This document shows positions 1 through 6,111 of a stretch of DNA of 21,757 nt, piece after piece. The position numbers and the translations under genes were made by a program. The DNA comes from an uncultured Lachnospiraceae bacterium (lineage in GTDB: Bacteria; Bacillota; Clostridia; Lachnospirales; Lachnospiraceae): assembly GCA_934376945.1 (NCBI GenBank), contig CAKRPI010000030.1:1-21757 (forward strand). Direction: 5' to 3'. The notes under the pieces are model-generated. The model had not been told where the DNA came from and did no database searches. It saw only the letters and a program-made list of their open reading frames with translations. Positions within the stretch are counted from its first letter, which is position 1, and each line of letters starts with the position of its first letter.

Positions 1-48
1 AACCATAGCTGTTGCAAGTACTGCGCTTAAAGCCTGTCTCTTTTTCAT
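1..48 (-). CDS. N-terminus of a secreted or lipoprotein gene, possibly ABC sugar-binding protein (partial)
   Basis: Only 16 codons are present before the window edge, reading MKKRQALSAVLATAMV. The ATG follows a very strong ribosome binding site (GGAGG about 7 bases upstream). The peptide has the two-lysine start and hydrophobic Ala/Val/Leu core of a Sec signal peptide; the lipobox, if there is one, is outside the window. It starts 102 bases after the stop of a LacI-family regulator, and LacI genes often precede the solute-binding protein of a carbohydrate ABC transporter, so that identity is an inference from context. No convincing separate promoter was found in the gap, so it may be read through from the regulator gene. 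It could equally be another exported protein. Confidence 0.5.
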   Translation of the reverse strand, partial: MKKRQALSAVLATAMV

Positions 49-150
49 TTTGTTTCCTCCTTTAAAATTATAAAAAATGATTTTCCTCTCTATCTGCTTC
101 GCGTTACCCGCGAGAACATTCTTTTTTCATTTACACCGGCTGCTTGTTGT

Positions 151-1155
151 TCAGATCTTCCGGACTGTCTGTCCTTCGATCAGATAGCCGTCTACCGTAT
201 GAATTGCCGGGATCGTTGTCATCGGATGTTCGATTTCTTCGATCAGCCTTACTGCTGCCTGTCGTCCCATTTCCCCCACATTCTGGTAAAAGGTCGTGAG
301 CTTCGGTGCTTCATACTGAGCTGCCTTGACGCCATCGTAACCGGCAACCGAAATATCATCCGGAATCGACAGCCCTCTTGCCTTGATTGCATTGATTCCT
401 CCGAAGCACGCAATATCATCAGAATATAAAATACAGGTCGGCGGCTCCTTCATATCCAGTAATCGTTCTGTCTGCTCATATGCCTTGTCAAGATTCCGAT
501 ATAATCCAGGAAGTACATAGCCATCAGGTACCGGAAGTCCTCGTTCTTCCATACAAGTATAATAGGATGCAAGTCTCTGCCTTGTAACCCGGTTGCTGTC
601 ACCGTGGATATAAGCGATCCTCGTATGTCCCAGTTCAAATATGTACTGCATCAGCCTTGCAATACCGTCCGCATTATTGGAAAGTATTGCTGTGCGGTTG
701 TCTGCAATATAATCAATGGAGACAACCTTCAGACTGCTCTGCAAAAGCTCTACAATCTTTGAATTCGTATAATCCAGACAGCATACGATCGCAACTCCAT
801 CGAATCCCCGGTATCTGGCTCTCTCCACATACGACATATCCGAACTCGTATTATTCAGAAATGTCACATCATATCCCTTTGCCTCCGCTGCTTTTTTGAA
901 GCCTTGCAGAACCCCGGAAAAGAAGTCATGTGTGAGTCCGCTTCCCGCTGCATCCTCGAACAGTACACCGATATTATAGCTTCTGTTCGTCTTCAGATAT
1001 CTTGCAGACTGATTCGGGTGATATCCCATTTCCTCTGCCATTGCTCTGATCTGCTGTTTCGTATTTTCACCGATGTCACGGTGATTGCTTAATGCTTTGC
1101 TGACAGTTGCTACAGATACTCCGCAGGCTGCCGCAACATCTTTCATGGAAACCAT
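151..1155 (-). CDS. LacI/GalR-family transcriptional regulator
   Basis: A 334-residue DNA-binding regulator of normal family length. Residues 4-24 (MKDVAAACGVSVATVSKALS) form the LacI-type helix-turn-helix, followed by the hinge with the GYHPNQSARYLKT segment (about 44-56), and then a periplasmic-binding-protein-like ligand domain to the end. Family members bind palindromic operators with a central CG and release or tighten on binding a sugar-type effector. The start at 1155 is preferred over the Met three codons later because AAAGGAG lies about 7 bases before it. The gene has its own strong promoter (1210-1238). The effector cannot be read from sequence; the downstream exported protein and the upstream amino-sugar kinase pair suggest a carbohydrate regulon, possibly of host-glycan sugars. 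Confidence 0.93.
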   Translation of the reverse strand: MVSMKDVAAACGVSVATVSKALSNHRDIGENTKQQIRAMAEEMGYHPNQSARYLKTNRSYNIGVLFEDAAGSGLTHDFFSGVLQGFKKAAEAKGYDVTFLNNTSSDMSYVERARYRGFDGVAIVCCLDYTNSKIVELLQSSLKVVSIDYIADNRTAILSNNADGIARLMQYIFELGHTRIAYIHGDSNRVTRQRLASYYTCMEERGLPVPDGYVLPGLYRNLDKAYEQTERLLDMKEPPTCILYSDDIACFGGINAIKARGLSIPDDISVAGYDGVKAAQYEAPKLTTFYQNVGEMGRQAAVRLIEEIEHPMTTIPAIHTVDGYLIEGQTVRKI

Positions 1156-1209
1156 GCTTTTCTCCTTTGCTTGTTTAACTCGCCTTTACTTAATCGTTTT
1201 CTGATTCCT

Positions 1210-1238
1210 ATTAAACAGCAATCTACCCGATTTGTCAA
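1210..1238 (-). promoter_or_regulatory. Sigma-A type promoter of the LacI-family gene
   Basis: On the minus strand TTGACA (1238-1233) is followed after exactly 17 bases by TTTAAT (1215-1210). The -35 box is a perfect consensus and the -10 box differs at one or two positions. The predicted start of transcription is near 1203, giving a leader of about 48 bases before the regulator's ATG. The leader begins with an AAAACGATTAAG stretch that resembles a half of a LacI-type site, so autoregulation is possible. The sequence upstream of the -35 box is extremely AT-rich (about 1239-1330) and may act as an UP element. Confidence 0.8.
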
Positions 1239-1394
1239 TTGTTTTTTTTTGCTTTTTTGTGTTTTGTTTATTTTATTTAATTTTATAACCATTTTATTGT
1301 GCACTTTTACTTTATCATGTTTCGTTCCCCAGAAACAGTGGCCTTTATTGTTTGATAATTCAAGTTTAAACCTCTATTTTTTTCACTTTAAACT

Positions 1395-1404
1395 AAAACG
1401 TTTT
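1395..1404. promoter_or_regulatory. Candidate LacI-family operator
   Basis: AAAACGTTTT is a perfect 10-bp palindrome centred on CG, the hallmark of LacI/GalR operators. It lies about 160 bases upstream of the regulator's promoter, and a related half (AAAACGATT) lies at the predicted transcription start near 1190-1202. In an AT-rich gap such a palindrome can occur by chance, so this is only a candidate. Confidence 0.25.
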
Positions 1405-1416
1405 CTTTTTCGACAG

Positions 1417-1450
1417 AAAAATAAAAAAGAATCCTGTAAAGCAGGATTCT
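1417..1450 (-). terminator. Rho-independent terminator, second in series
   Basis: A 9-bp perfect stem (AGAATCCTG at 1428-1436 with CAGGATTCT at 1442-1450, 5-base loop) is followed on the minus strand by a run of Ts broken by single A's. It forms the distal end of the nested palindromic element at 1428-1561 and would stop transcription coming from the kinase gene before it reaches the LacI-family gene. Confidence 0.7.
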
Positions 1451-1561
1451 CCGCCTGCGGCGGGTCGCTTTAGCGACATAATTCCAATCCGCCGCAGTGT
1501 GATCCTCGCGGAGCGTTTTGCTTTATAGGAATATTGCATCGCAATTTCCTATAAAGCAAAA
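1428..1561 (-). repeat. Compound nested palindromic element (REP/MITE-like or structured RNA)
   Basis: This 134-base non-coding block is almost wholly made of inverted repeats. (1) 1516-1561: 16-base perfect arms plus a 5-base inner stem with one bulged base. (2) 1449-1454 with 1508-1513 (CTCCGC/GCGGAG) enclosing 1455-1463 with 1489-1497 (CTGCGGCGG/CCGCCGCAG), enclosing the perfect palindrome GTCGCTTTAGCGAC at 1464-1477. (3) The 1428-1450 terminator hairpin. Such a stack is far beyond a simple terminator and has the character of a dispersed intergenic repeat or a folded RNA. Only one copy is in this window, so its dispersal is unproved. Confidence 0.7.
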
Positions 1562-1597
1562 AAACAGCAGAAGCTTCTTTGAGTTCCTGCTGTTTTT
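1560..1597 (-). terminator. Terminator after the kinase gene (possibly bidirectional)
   Basis: AAAAACAGCAG (1560-1570) pairs perfectly with CTGCTGTTTTT (1587-1597) around a 16-base loop. On the minus strand the G/C stem is followed by seven Ts, the standard intrinsic terminator layout, 47 bases past the stop of the kinase gene. The opposite strand also has a T run after the stem. Confidence 0.85.
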
Positions 1598-1643
1598 ACA
1601 CTTCTTCTGCTGTCAATCTTTTATCACGATCTCCTGTATTCCT

Positions 1644-2741
1644 CTATCGATACTTCGTCACGATCTCCTGCATTTCCTTCTCTTTTGCCTCCATATCGGC
1701 CACCAGGCAGAATTGTGTCCGGCAGCGGTCAAGATTATGGTTTTCGCGGTGAATCTTAAAGTAATGGTCTCCCTCCAGATAATCGGTCAGGAAACGCATG
1801 CCGCACTCAAAGGTCATCATTCGCGCTCCGATTCCAAGCAGATCAAGCTCGGTCTTCGTCAGAGCGCCTGCGCAGCCTTCGATAAAGCCCTTTACGTACA
1901 CCTCAAAGAGATGCAGATCACACGATACCTTCGCAAGATCCACTTCATCCTCCGCAGCCGTACTTGCTCCGAAGCGGATGGAATCTCCGAAATCGTTTAC
2001 CGAAAGTCCGGGCATAACGGTATCCAGATCGATCACACAAATGCCTTTTCCGGTTGTATCATCAATCATGATGTTGTTCAGCTTCGTATCGTTGTGCGTT
2101 ACACGAAGCGGAAGCTCTCCGGCTGCCAGCAGATCCATCAGTGTATGTGCAAATGCCTCCCGCTCCAGTACAAACGTAATCTCCGGCTGTACCGCTGCGG
2201 CACGTCCGCAGATATCTGCCTTTACGGCTGCCCGGAATTTTGCAAAACGATCCACGGTATCATGGAATTTTTCAATCGTTTCATGCAGCGTTTCTGCCGG
2301 ATAATCTGCCAGAAGCCCCTGAAAGCGTCCAAATGCTACTGCGCTTTCATAAAAATCATGATCATTTTTCACCTGATCGTAGCTGGTTGCATTTTCTACA
2401 TACAGAAAGGCTCTCCAGTAATTGCCCTCCGCATCCCTGCAGTAGCTCTTTCCATCCAGCGTCGGCACAAGATTCAACGCCTCCCGCTTCGGATCGCCGC
2501 CCTGCTCCGCAATTTTTCTTTTCAGCCAGCTTGTCACGCCTTCCATGTTTTCCATCAGCTCTTCCGGCTTTGTGAAAATCTGCGTATTCATCCGCTGGAG
2601 AATATAGCGCCGCATCCCATGCTCTGTTTCAAATGTCAGACGGTAAGTATCGTTAATATGGCCATTTCCAAACGAAATACACTCCTGCAGTTTTCCCTCA
2701 AACTGAAACTCTGAAATCGCTGACATTTTTTCTGTTTTCAT
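1644..2741 (-). CDS. Phosphotransferase-family kinase, NahK-like (N-acetylhexosamine 1-kinase type)
   Basis: A 365-residue protein of the APH/choline-kinase fold. FGNGHINDTY (about 24-33) forms the nucleotide-binding loop, THNDTKLNN (215-223) holds the catalytic Asp and metal-binding Asn, and VIDLDTV (236-242) is the DFG-like metal motif. Length and these motifs match bifidobacterial-type N-acetylhexosamine 1-kinase, which phosphorylates GlcNAc or GalNAc at the anomeric carbon. The upstream gene is a sugar nucleotidyltransferase ending 4 bases earlier, and this gene's ribosome binding site (GGGAGG) lies within the last codons of that gene, so the two are translationally coupled. Together they would convert a free amino sugar to sugar-1-phosphate and then NDP-sugar. 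Substrate is inferred; another hexose or an aminoglycoside-like substrate is not excluded. The start at 2741 has the best spacing (8 bases). Confidence 0.85.
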   Translation of the reverse strand: MKTEKMSAISEFQFEGKLQECISFGNGHINDTYRLTFETEHGMRRYILQRMNTQIFTKPEELMENMEGVTSWLKRKIAEQGGDPKREALNLVPTLDGKSYCRDAEGNYWRAFLYVENATSYDQVKNDHDFYESAVAFGRFQGLLADYPAETLHETIEKFHDTVDRFAKFRAAVKADICGRAAAVQPEITFVLEREAFAHTLMDLLAAGELPLRVTHNDTKLNNIMIDDTTGKGICVIDLDTVMPGLSVNDFGDSIRFGASTAAEDEVDLAKVSCDLHLFEVYVKGFIEGCAGALTKTELDLLGIGARMMTFECGMRFLTDYLEGDHYFKIHRENHNLDRCRTQFCLVADMEAKEKEMQEIVTKYR

Positions 2742-2745
2742 ACGC

Positions 2746-3669
2746 TCATACCTCCCAGAGCCGCTCCGGATAAAGCCCCTGTGCTTTCAGCTTTCGGATT
2801 GCAGCTACCACATTCGGCTTGTCTTCTTTATAGGTCACGCCATACCATTTGTCCATGGACTTGCACACCTGAACGGTTGCCTTTCCCTCGCGCAGCAGCT
2901 CGTCCACAACAAACGGAAGGAAGTACTCGCATTTCAGCGGATTTGTCGCCAGGTTTGCAGCAAGGAATGCGGCAAACCGCTCATTCAGTTCCTTTAAGAT
3001 ACTCGCAGAAAAGCCCCACATATTCATTGATACGGTGCTTCCTGCCGGAATTGTCACCCAGGTCTTTCCTTCATCCTCTGTGTACGCAGTCTCCGCTCCG
3101 CGCTTTTCGATATGTGTCCGCTCTGTGATATCCCTCAGATATCCTTCTGTGTCTGTCTCGCAGATACCCCGCGCCACATGACCATTGTCAGTCAATGTAT
3201 TTTCCAGCTGGTAGCCAACCATCATATAACGGTATTTTTCATCATCCTCATGCTCCGTCAGATATTCATATGCCATCTGGAATGCGCGGCTTCCGTAATA
3301 ATCATCCGCATTGACCACAACAAACGGGCCGTCGATCACTCCTGCGCAGCTTGCGATCGCATGTCCTGTCCCCCACGGCTTCACCCGGCCCTCCGGCACT
3401 GAAAATCCTTCCGGCAGATTTGTCAGTTCCTGAAAAACGTAGGATACCTCTACCTGCTTCGCAAGCCGATCACCGATCGCCGCGCGGAAATCTGCTTCAT
3501 TCTCCCTCTTAATTACAAAGACTACCTTTTCAAATCCTGCACGGACGGCATCGTAAACAGAAAAATCCATGATAATATGACCGTATTCATCAATTGGGTC
3601 GATCTGCTTCAGTCCGCCATAGCGGCTGCCCATTCCTGCTGCCATTACTACCAGTACCGGTTTCTTCAT
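2746..3669 (-). CDS. Sugar-1-phosphate nucleotidyltransferase family protein
   Basis: A 307-residue cytoplasmic nucleotidyltransferase of the GT-A-like NTP_transferase fold. VVMAAGMGSRYGGLKQ (7-22) is the GxGxR...K nucleotide-binding signature, PWGTGHA (98-104) the base and sugar contact region, and VNADDYYG (119-126) the metal-binding Asp motif. The reaction is NTP plus sugar-1-P to NDP-sugar plus pyrophosphate. The frame is open 14 codons further upstream, but the start at 3669 is chosen because AAAGGAG sits 8 bases before it and the fold begins at once. It lacks the left-handed beta-helix acetyltransferase domain of GlmU. Coupling to a NahK-like kinase suggests the substrate is the kinase product, for example GlcNAc-1-P or GalNAc-1-P; a hexose-1-P is the alternative. 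Confidence 0.85.
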   Translation of the reverse strand: MKKPVLVVMAAGMGSRYGGLKQIDPIDEYGHIIMDFSVYDAVRAGFEKVVFVIKRENEADFRAAIGDRLAKQVEVSYVFQELTNLPEGFSVPEGRVKPWGTGHAIASCAGVIDGPFVVVNADDYYGSRAFQMAYEYLTEHEDDEKYRYMMVGYQLENTLTDNGHVARGICETDTEGYLRDITERTHIEKRGAETAYTEDEGKTWVTIPAGSTVSMNMWGFSASILKELNERFAAFLAANLATNPLKCEYFLPFVVDELLREGKATVQVCKSMDKWYGVTYKEDKPNVVAAIRKLKAQGLYPERLWEV

Positions 3670-3740
3670 TCTTGCTTCTCCTTTCGTAAAAAAGAATCCT
3701 TCCTGCAACATCTTTCCCTGCAGCGCGATCCTAGAGCATT

Positions 3741-3776
3741 TTTTGTTTCACCAAACAAATTTCCGGTGAAACAAAA
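3741..3776. repeat. Perfect 12-bp inverted repeat upstream of the nucleotidyltransferase-kinase operon
   Basis: TTTTGTTTCACC (3741-3752) and GGTGAAACAAAA (3765-3776) form perfect 12-base arms around a 12-base spacer. It does not have a terminator layout on either strand, because the T and A runs lie inside the pairing. It lies between the HPr terminator and the start of the nucleotidyltransferase gene, where an operator would be expected. A weak promoter-like pair follows (TTTGGT, 16 bases, TAGGAT on the minus strand). Confidence 0.55.
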
Positions 3777-3817
3777 CAGGTATCCTGCGCGTCTGTTCCT
3801 TCCCGCAGAATACCTGT
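3769..3817 (-). terminator. Terminator of the murB-rapZ-whiA-HPr operon
   Basis: ACAGGTAT (3776-3783) pairs with ATACCTGT (3810-3817); after one mismatch the stem continues with CTGCG/CGCAG (3785-3789 with 3804-3808). On the minus strand the stem is followed by TTTTGTTTC. It begins 15 bases past the HPr stop codon. Confidence 0.85.
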
Positions 3818-3831
3818 GTTCCGCCCTGCCT

Positions 3832-4089
3832 TTATTTTGCGCAGCTCAGATATTTTTCTATTTCACTGACTGCCTTCTCCTCGTCGGCTCCTTCTGCCGT
3901 TACGATGATCTTTTCACCGGCTGCCAGACCAAGGGTCATCATTCCCATAATGCTCTTCGCATTGACTGTCCTCTCTCCGCTGATCACGTGAATCTCGCTG
4001 TCAAACTGACTCGCTACCTGCACCAGCATTGCCACAGGACGTGCCTCCAGACCGTTTGAAAGCTGAATCACAATCTCCTTTTTACTCAT
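3832..4089 (-). CDS. HPr-family protein lacking the phosphorylatable His15 (Crh-like)
   Basis: An 85-residue HPr-fold protein of normal length. In HPr the active histidine sits at residue 15 in the motif xHARP; here the motif is GLEARP with Glu15, so phosphorelay from PTS enzyme I is not expected. The regulatory site is intact: NAKSIMGMM places Ser46 exactly at residue 46, the target of HPr kinase/phosphorylase. This combination matches Bacillus Crh, which has Gln at 15 and, when Ser46 is phosphorylated, serves as a corepressor of CcpA and in metabolic control. Its ATG overlaps the whiA stop by 8 bases (ATGAGTAA) with GGAGG 9 bases upstream, so it is coupled to whiA. Crh also follows the whiA (yvcL) gene in Bacillus. 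Assignment as an HPr fold is sure; the Crh-like role is inferred. Confidence 0.9.
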   Translation of the reverse strand: MSKKEIVIQLSNGLEARPVAMLVQVASQFDSEIHVISGERTVNAKSIMGMMTLGLAAGEKIIVTAEGADEEKAVSEIEKYLSCAK

Positions 4090-5053
4090 AATTGTATTCC
4101 TCCTTGTTCTCCCTTAGCTTTTCTGCCATCTCGCTGATTTTTCGAAGCCTGTGGTTTACACCAGATTTTCCAACAGGCGGCGTCAGCATCTCTCCCAGCT
4201 CTTTTAAAGATGCATCTGGGTTTGCCAGACGCAGACCAGCAATCTCTGCAAGCCCCTCGGGCAGACTCTCAAGGCATCCGGCGGACTCCAGATAATGAAT
4301 GTCCTCCATCTGCCTCACTGCCGCATTTACCGTTTTATTGATATTTGCGGCCTCGCAATTTACCTTTCTGTTGACATCATTCCGCATTTCCCGCACAATC
4401 CGGATATTTTCCAGATTCATCAGGGAAACATGTGCTTCCATAATGTTCAGCATATCAACGATCTGAGCACCCTCTTTGATATATACAATATAATGGTTCT
4501 TACGCTCCACGATCTTTGCATCCGGACCAAAGCTGCGGATCAGCTGCTGAAGCTGCACAGCCCGCTCCATTGAAATACAAACGATCTCGAAGTGATAGGA
4601 TTTTTCCGGATTGCTGATAGAACCCGCAGCCAGAAACGCACCGCGGATAAAAGCTCTGCGGCAACAGGATTTCTGTACTAGCAGCTGATTCGCCGGAGAA
4701 ACCTGCTCTGCAATTTCTCCGTTTCCGTCCAGAAGCTTAAGCGCCTGCAGGATACGAACCACACTATCGTGGTTCCGGACCAGGATTGTATAGATCTGAC
4801 TGCTCTTTCCGTACTTCTTGTTTAGATGCACGGACACGTCACTATTAATACTAAATGTTTTTCGTAATAATGTAAAGCATTTTCTTGAAACTGCTGCATT
4901 TTCTGTATGAATTCGCAGGCGAAACCTCTCCGCCGCCGAAATGCAGACATCACCGCACATACCGACGATCGCCGCAAGCTCCGCAAGCTGGCAGTGTCTT
5001 GCCGGTGTATCCAGCACAGAAAGCTCTTCTTTTACTTCTGACGAAAATGACAT
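4082..5053 (-). CDS. whiA: WhiA, DNA-binding protein of the cell-division and sporulation cluster
   Basis: A 323-residue WhiA. The N-terminal part carries the degenerate LAGLIDADG homing-endonuclease-like fold, including the family signature RRAFIRGAFLAAGSISNPE at about 132-150 and SYHFEI after it. The C-terminal helix-turn-helix lies at about 268-312 (SLKELGEML...KSGVNHRLRKI). In Firmicutes WhiA binds DNA and affects division and chromosome segregation. An alternative ATG two codons upstream is rejected because it leaves only 1-2 bases to the AGGAGG site, whereas the chosen ATG has 8 and gives the conserved MSFSSEVKEEL start. It lies 149 bases after rapZ and overlaps the HPr gene. Confidence 0.96.
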   Translation of the reverse strand: MSFSSEVKEELSVLDTPARHCQLAELAAIVGMCGDVCISAAERFRLRIHTENAAVSRKCFTLLRKTFSINSDVSVHLNKKYGKSSQIYTILVRNHDSVVRILQALKLLDGNGEIAEQVSPANQLLVQKSCCRRAFIRGAFLAAGSISNPEKSYHFEIVCISMERAVQLQQLIRSFGPDAKIVERKNHYIVYIKEGAQIVDMLNIMEAHVSLMNLENIRIVREMRNDVNRKVNCEAANINKTVNAAVRQMEDIHYLESAGCLESLPEGLAEIAGLRLANPDASLKELGEMLTPPVGKSGVNHRLRKISEMAEKLRENKEEYNYE

Positions 5054-5153
5054 CTGCATTTCCTCCTTCTTTTCGTATTGCCGTGTATTGTTTTTTGATC
5101 TTCCGGACTTTTTGACAATTGCTCTTTTGTCCTCCTCATATCCGCGGCTCCGT

Positions 5154-5202
5154 CAGGAAGCGCCACGCGCCTTCCTGTTTTGAACCGGATTCTACAGTCC
5201 GG
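5154..5202 (-). other. Two intercistronic hairpins between rapZ and whiA
   Basis: Immediately after the rapZ stop the mRNA can form a short hairpin (CCGGA with TCCGG, 5185-5202). Next comes a stronger one (CAGGAAG with CTTCCTG, 5154-5177, with a CGC/GCG inner stem and one bulge). Neither is followed by a T run, so they are not classical terminators. They could protect or process the rapZ-whiA transcript. Confidence 0.45.
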
Positions 5203-6060
5203 TCAGCTTCTGATATCCCGGTGCTCGATTTTCAGGCCGTATTCCTCATGACGGCTCAGATAGTGGTACAGCTGCTCTGCCAGCGTCACCGACCGGTGCT
5301 GTCCACCGGTACAGCCGATTCCGATCACCAGCTGATTCTTCCCCTCCGCCACATAATTCGGAAGCAGAAATTCGACCATATCCTCCAGCTTTTCAAGAAA
5401 TACGCGTGATGCCTCAAAGCTCATCACATACTCTTGCACCTCCTGTGTCAGCCCGGTCTTATGCTTCAGACCTTCCACATAAAACGGATTTGGCAGGAAA
5501 CGTACATCAAATACGAGGTCACAGTCTGCCGGAATCCCATGCTTAAAGCCAAATGACAGTACCGTAACAAAAATATTCCGGAATTCCTTGCTGTTTACAA
5601 AAATTTTTTCCATCTCACTGCGCAGCTCCCGCGTCAGGAGATTTGAGGTATCAATGATATAGTCTGCCCGTTCCTTCAAAAAGCGGATCGCCACACGCTC
5701 CAGACGTATTCCGTCATCTATCCTTCCGTCCCGCGCCAGCGGATGGCTGCGTCTCGTCTCCTTGTAACGGCGCAGCAGGGAAGGATCGCTTGCATCCAGA
5801 TAAAGAATCTCATACCGGATTCCGCGGATCATCAGCTGCTCCAGCACCTCCTGCATGCCACGGATCGCTTCTCCTGTACGAATATCCACGCCAAGCGCTA
5901 CCTTGTCGTACTTGCTGTCCGATGCACATGCCAGCTCTGCAAACTTTTCAACCAGCGGAATCGGCAGATTGTCGGCGCAGAAATAGCCGACATCCTCCAG
6001 TATTTTAAGTGCGGTACTTTTTCCCGCTCCTGACATTCCCGTCACGATTACGAATCTCAT
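5203..6060 (-). CDS. rapZ: RapZ/YvcJ family nucleotide-binding protein
   Basis: A 285-residue P-loop protein. The Walker A motif GMSGAGKST is at residues 8-16, and the family-typical YFCADNLPIPL follows at 27-37. The C-terminal half contains FGFKHGIPADCDLVFDVRF and ends with GIGCTGGQHRS, the conserved RapZ C-terminal signature. In E. coli RapZ is an RNA-binding adaptor controlling GlmZ and so GlcN6P synthesis; in Bacillus the homologue YvcJ has NTPase activity and affects competence. The RNA-adaptor role should not be assumed here. It follows murB by 51 bases. The ribosome binding site is modest (AAGGGA about 11 bases upstream), but the start matches the conserved N-terminus. Confidence 0.95.
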   Translation of the reverse strand: MRFVIVTGMSGAGKSTALKILEDVGYFCADNLPIPLVEKFAELACASDSKYDKVALGVDIRTGEAIRGMQEVLEQLMIRGIRYEILYLDASDPSLLRRYKETRRSHPLARDGRIDDGIRLERVAIRFLKERADYIIDTSNLLTRELRSEMEKIFVNSKEFRNIFVTVLSFGFKHGIPADCDLVFDVRFLPNPFYVEGLKHKTGLTQEVQEYVMSFEASRVFLEKLEDMVEFLLPNYVAEGKNQLVIGIGCTGGQHRSVTLAEQLYHYLSRHEEYGLKIEHRDIRS

Positions 6061-6111
6061 GGTATTTTCCGTCCCTTTTCTTCTGTTTTCTTTTCCATGG
6101 GCTTCTTTCTT

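Noticed and set aside
67..72. TATAAT on the minus strand before the partial exported-protein gene
   Set aside because: No acceptable -35 box at 16-18 bases, and transcription would begin inside the ribosome binding site.
1518..2714. Open plus-strand frame of about 398 codons opposite the kinase gene
   Set aside because: It mirrors the kinase gene, has Cys/His/Ile-rich composition typical of antisense frames, and starts inside the palindromic element without a ribosome binding site.
3741..3776. Reading the 12-bp dyad as a terminator
   Set aside because: The T and A tracts are paired within the stem on both strands, so no free U tract follows the G/C part.
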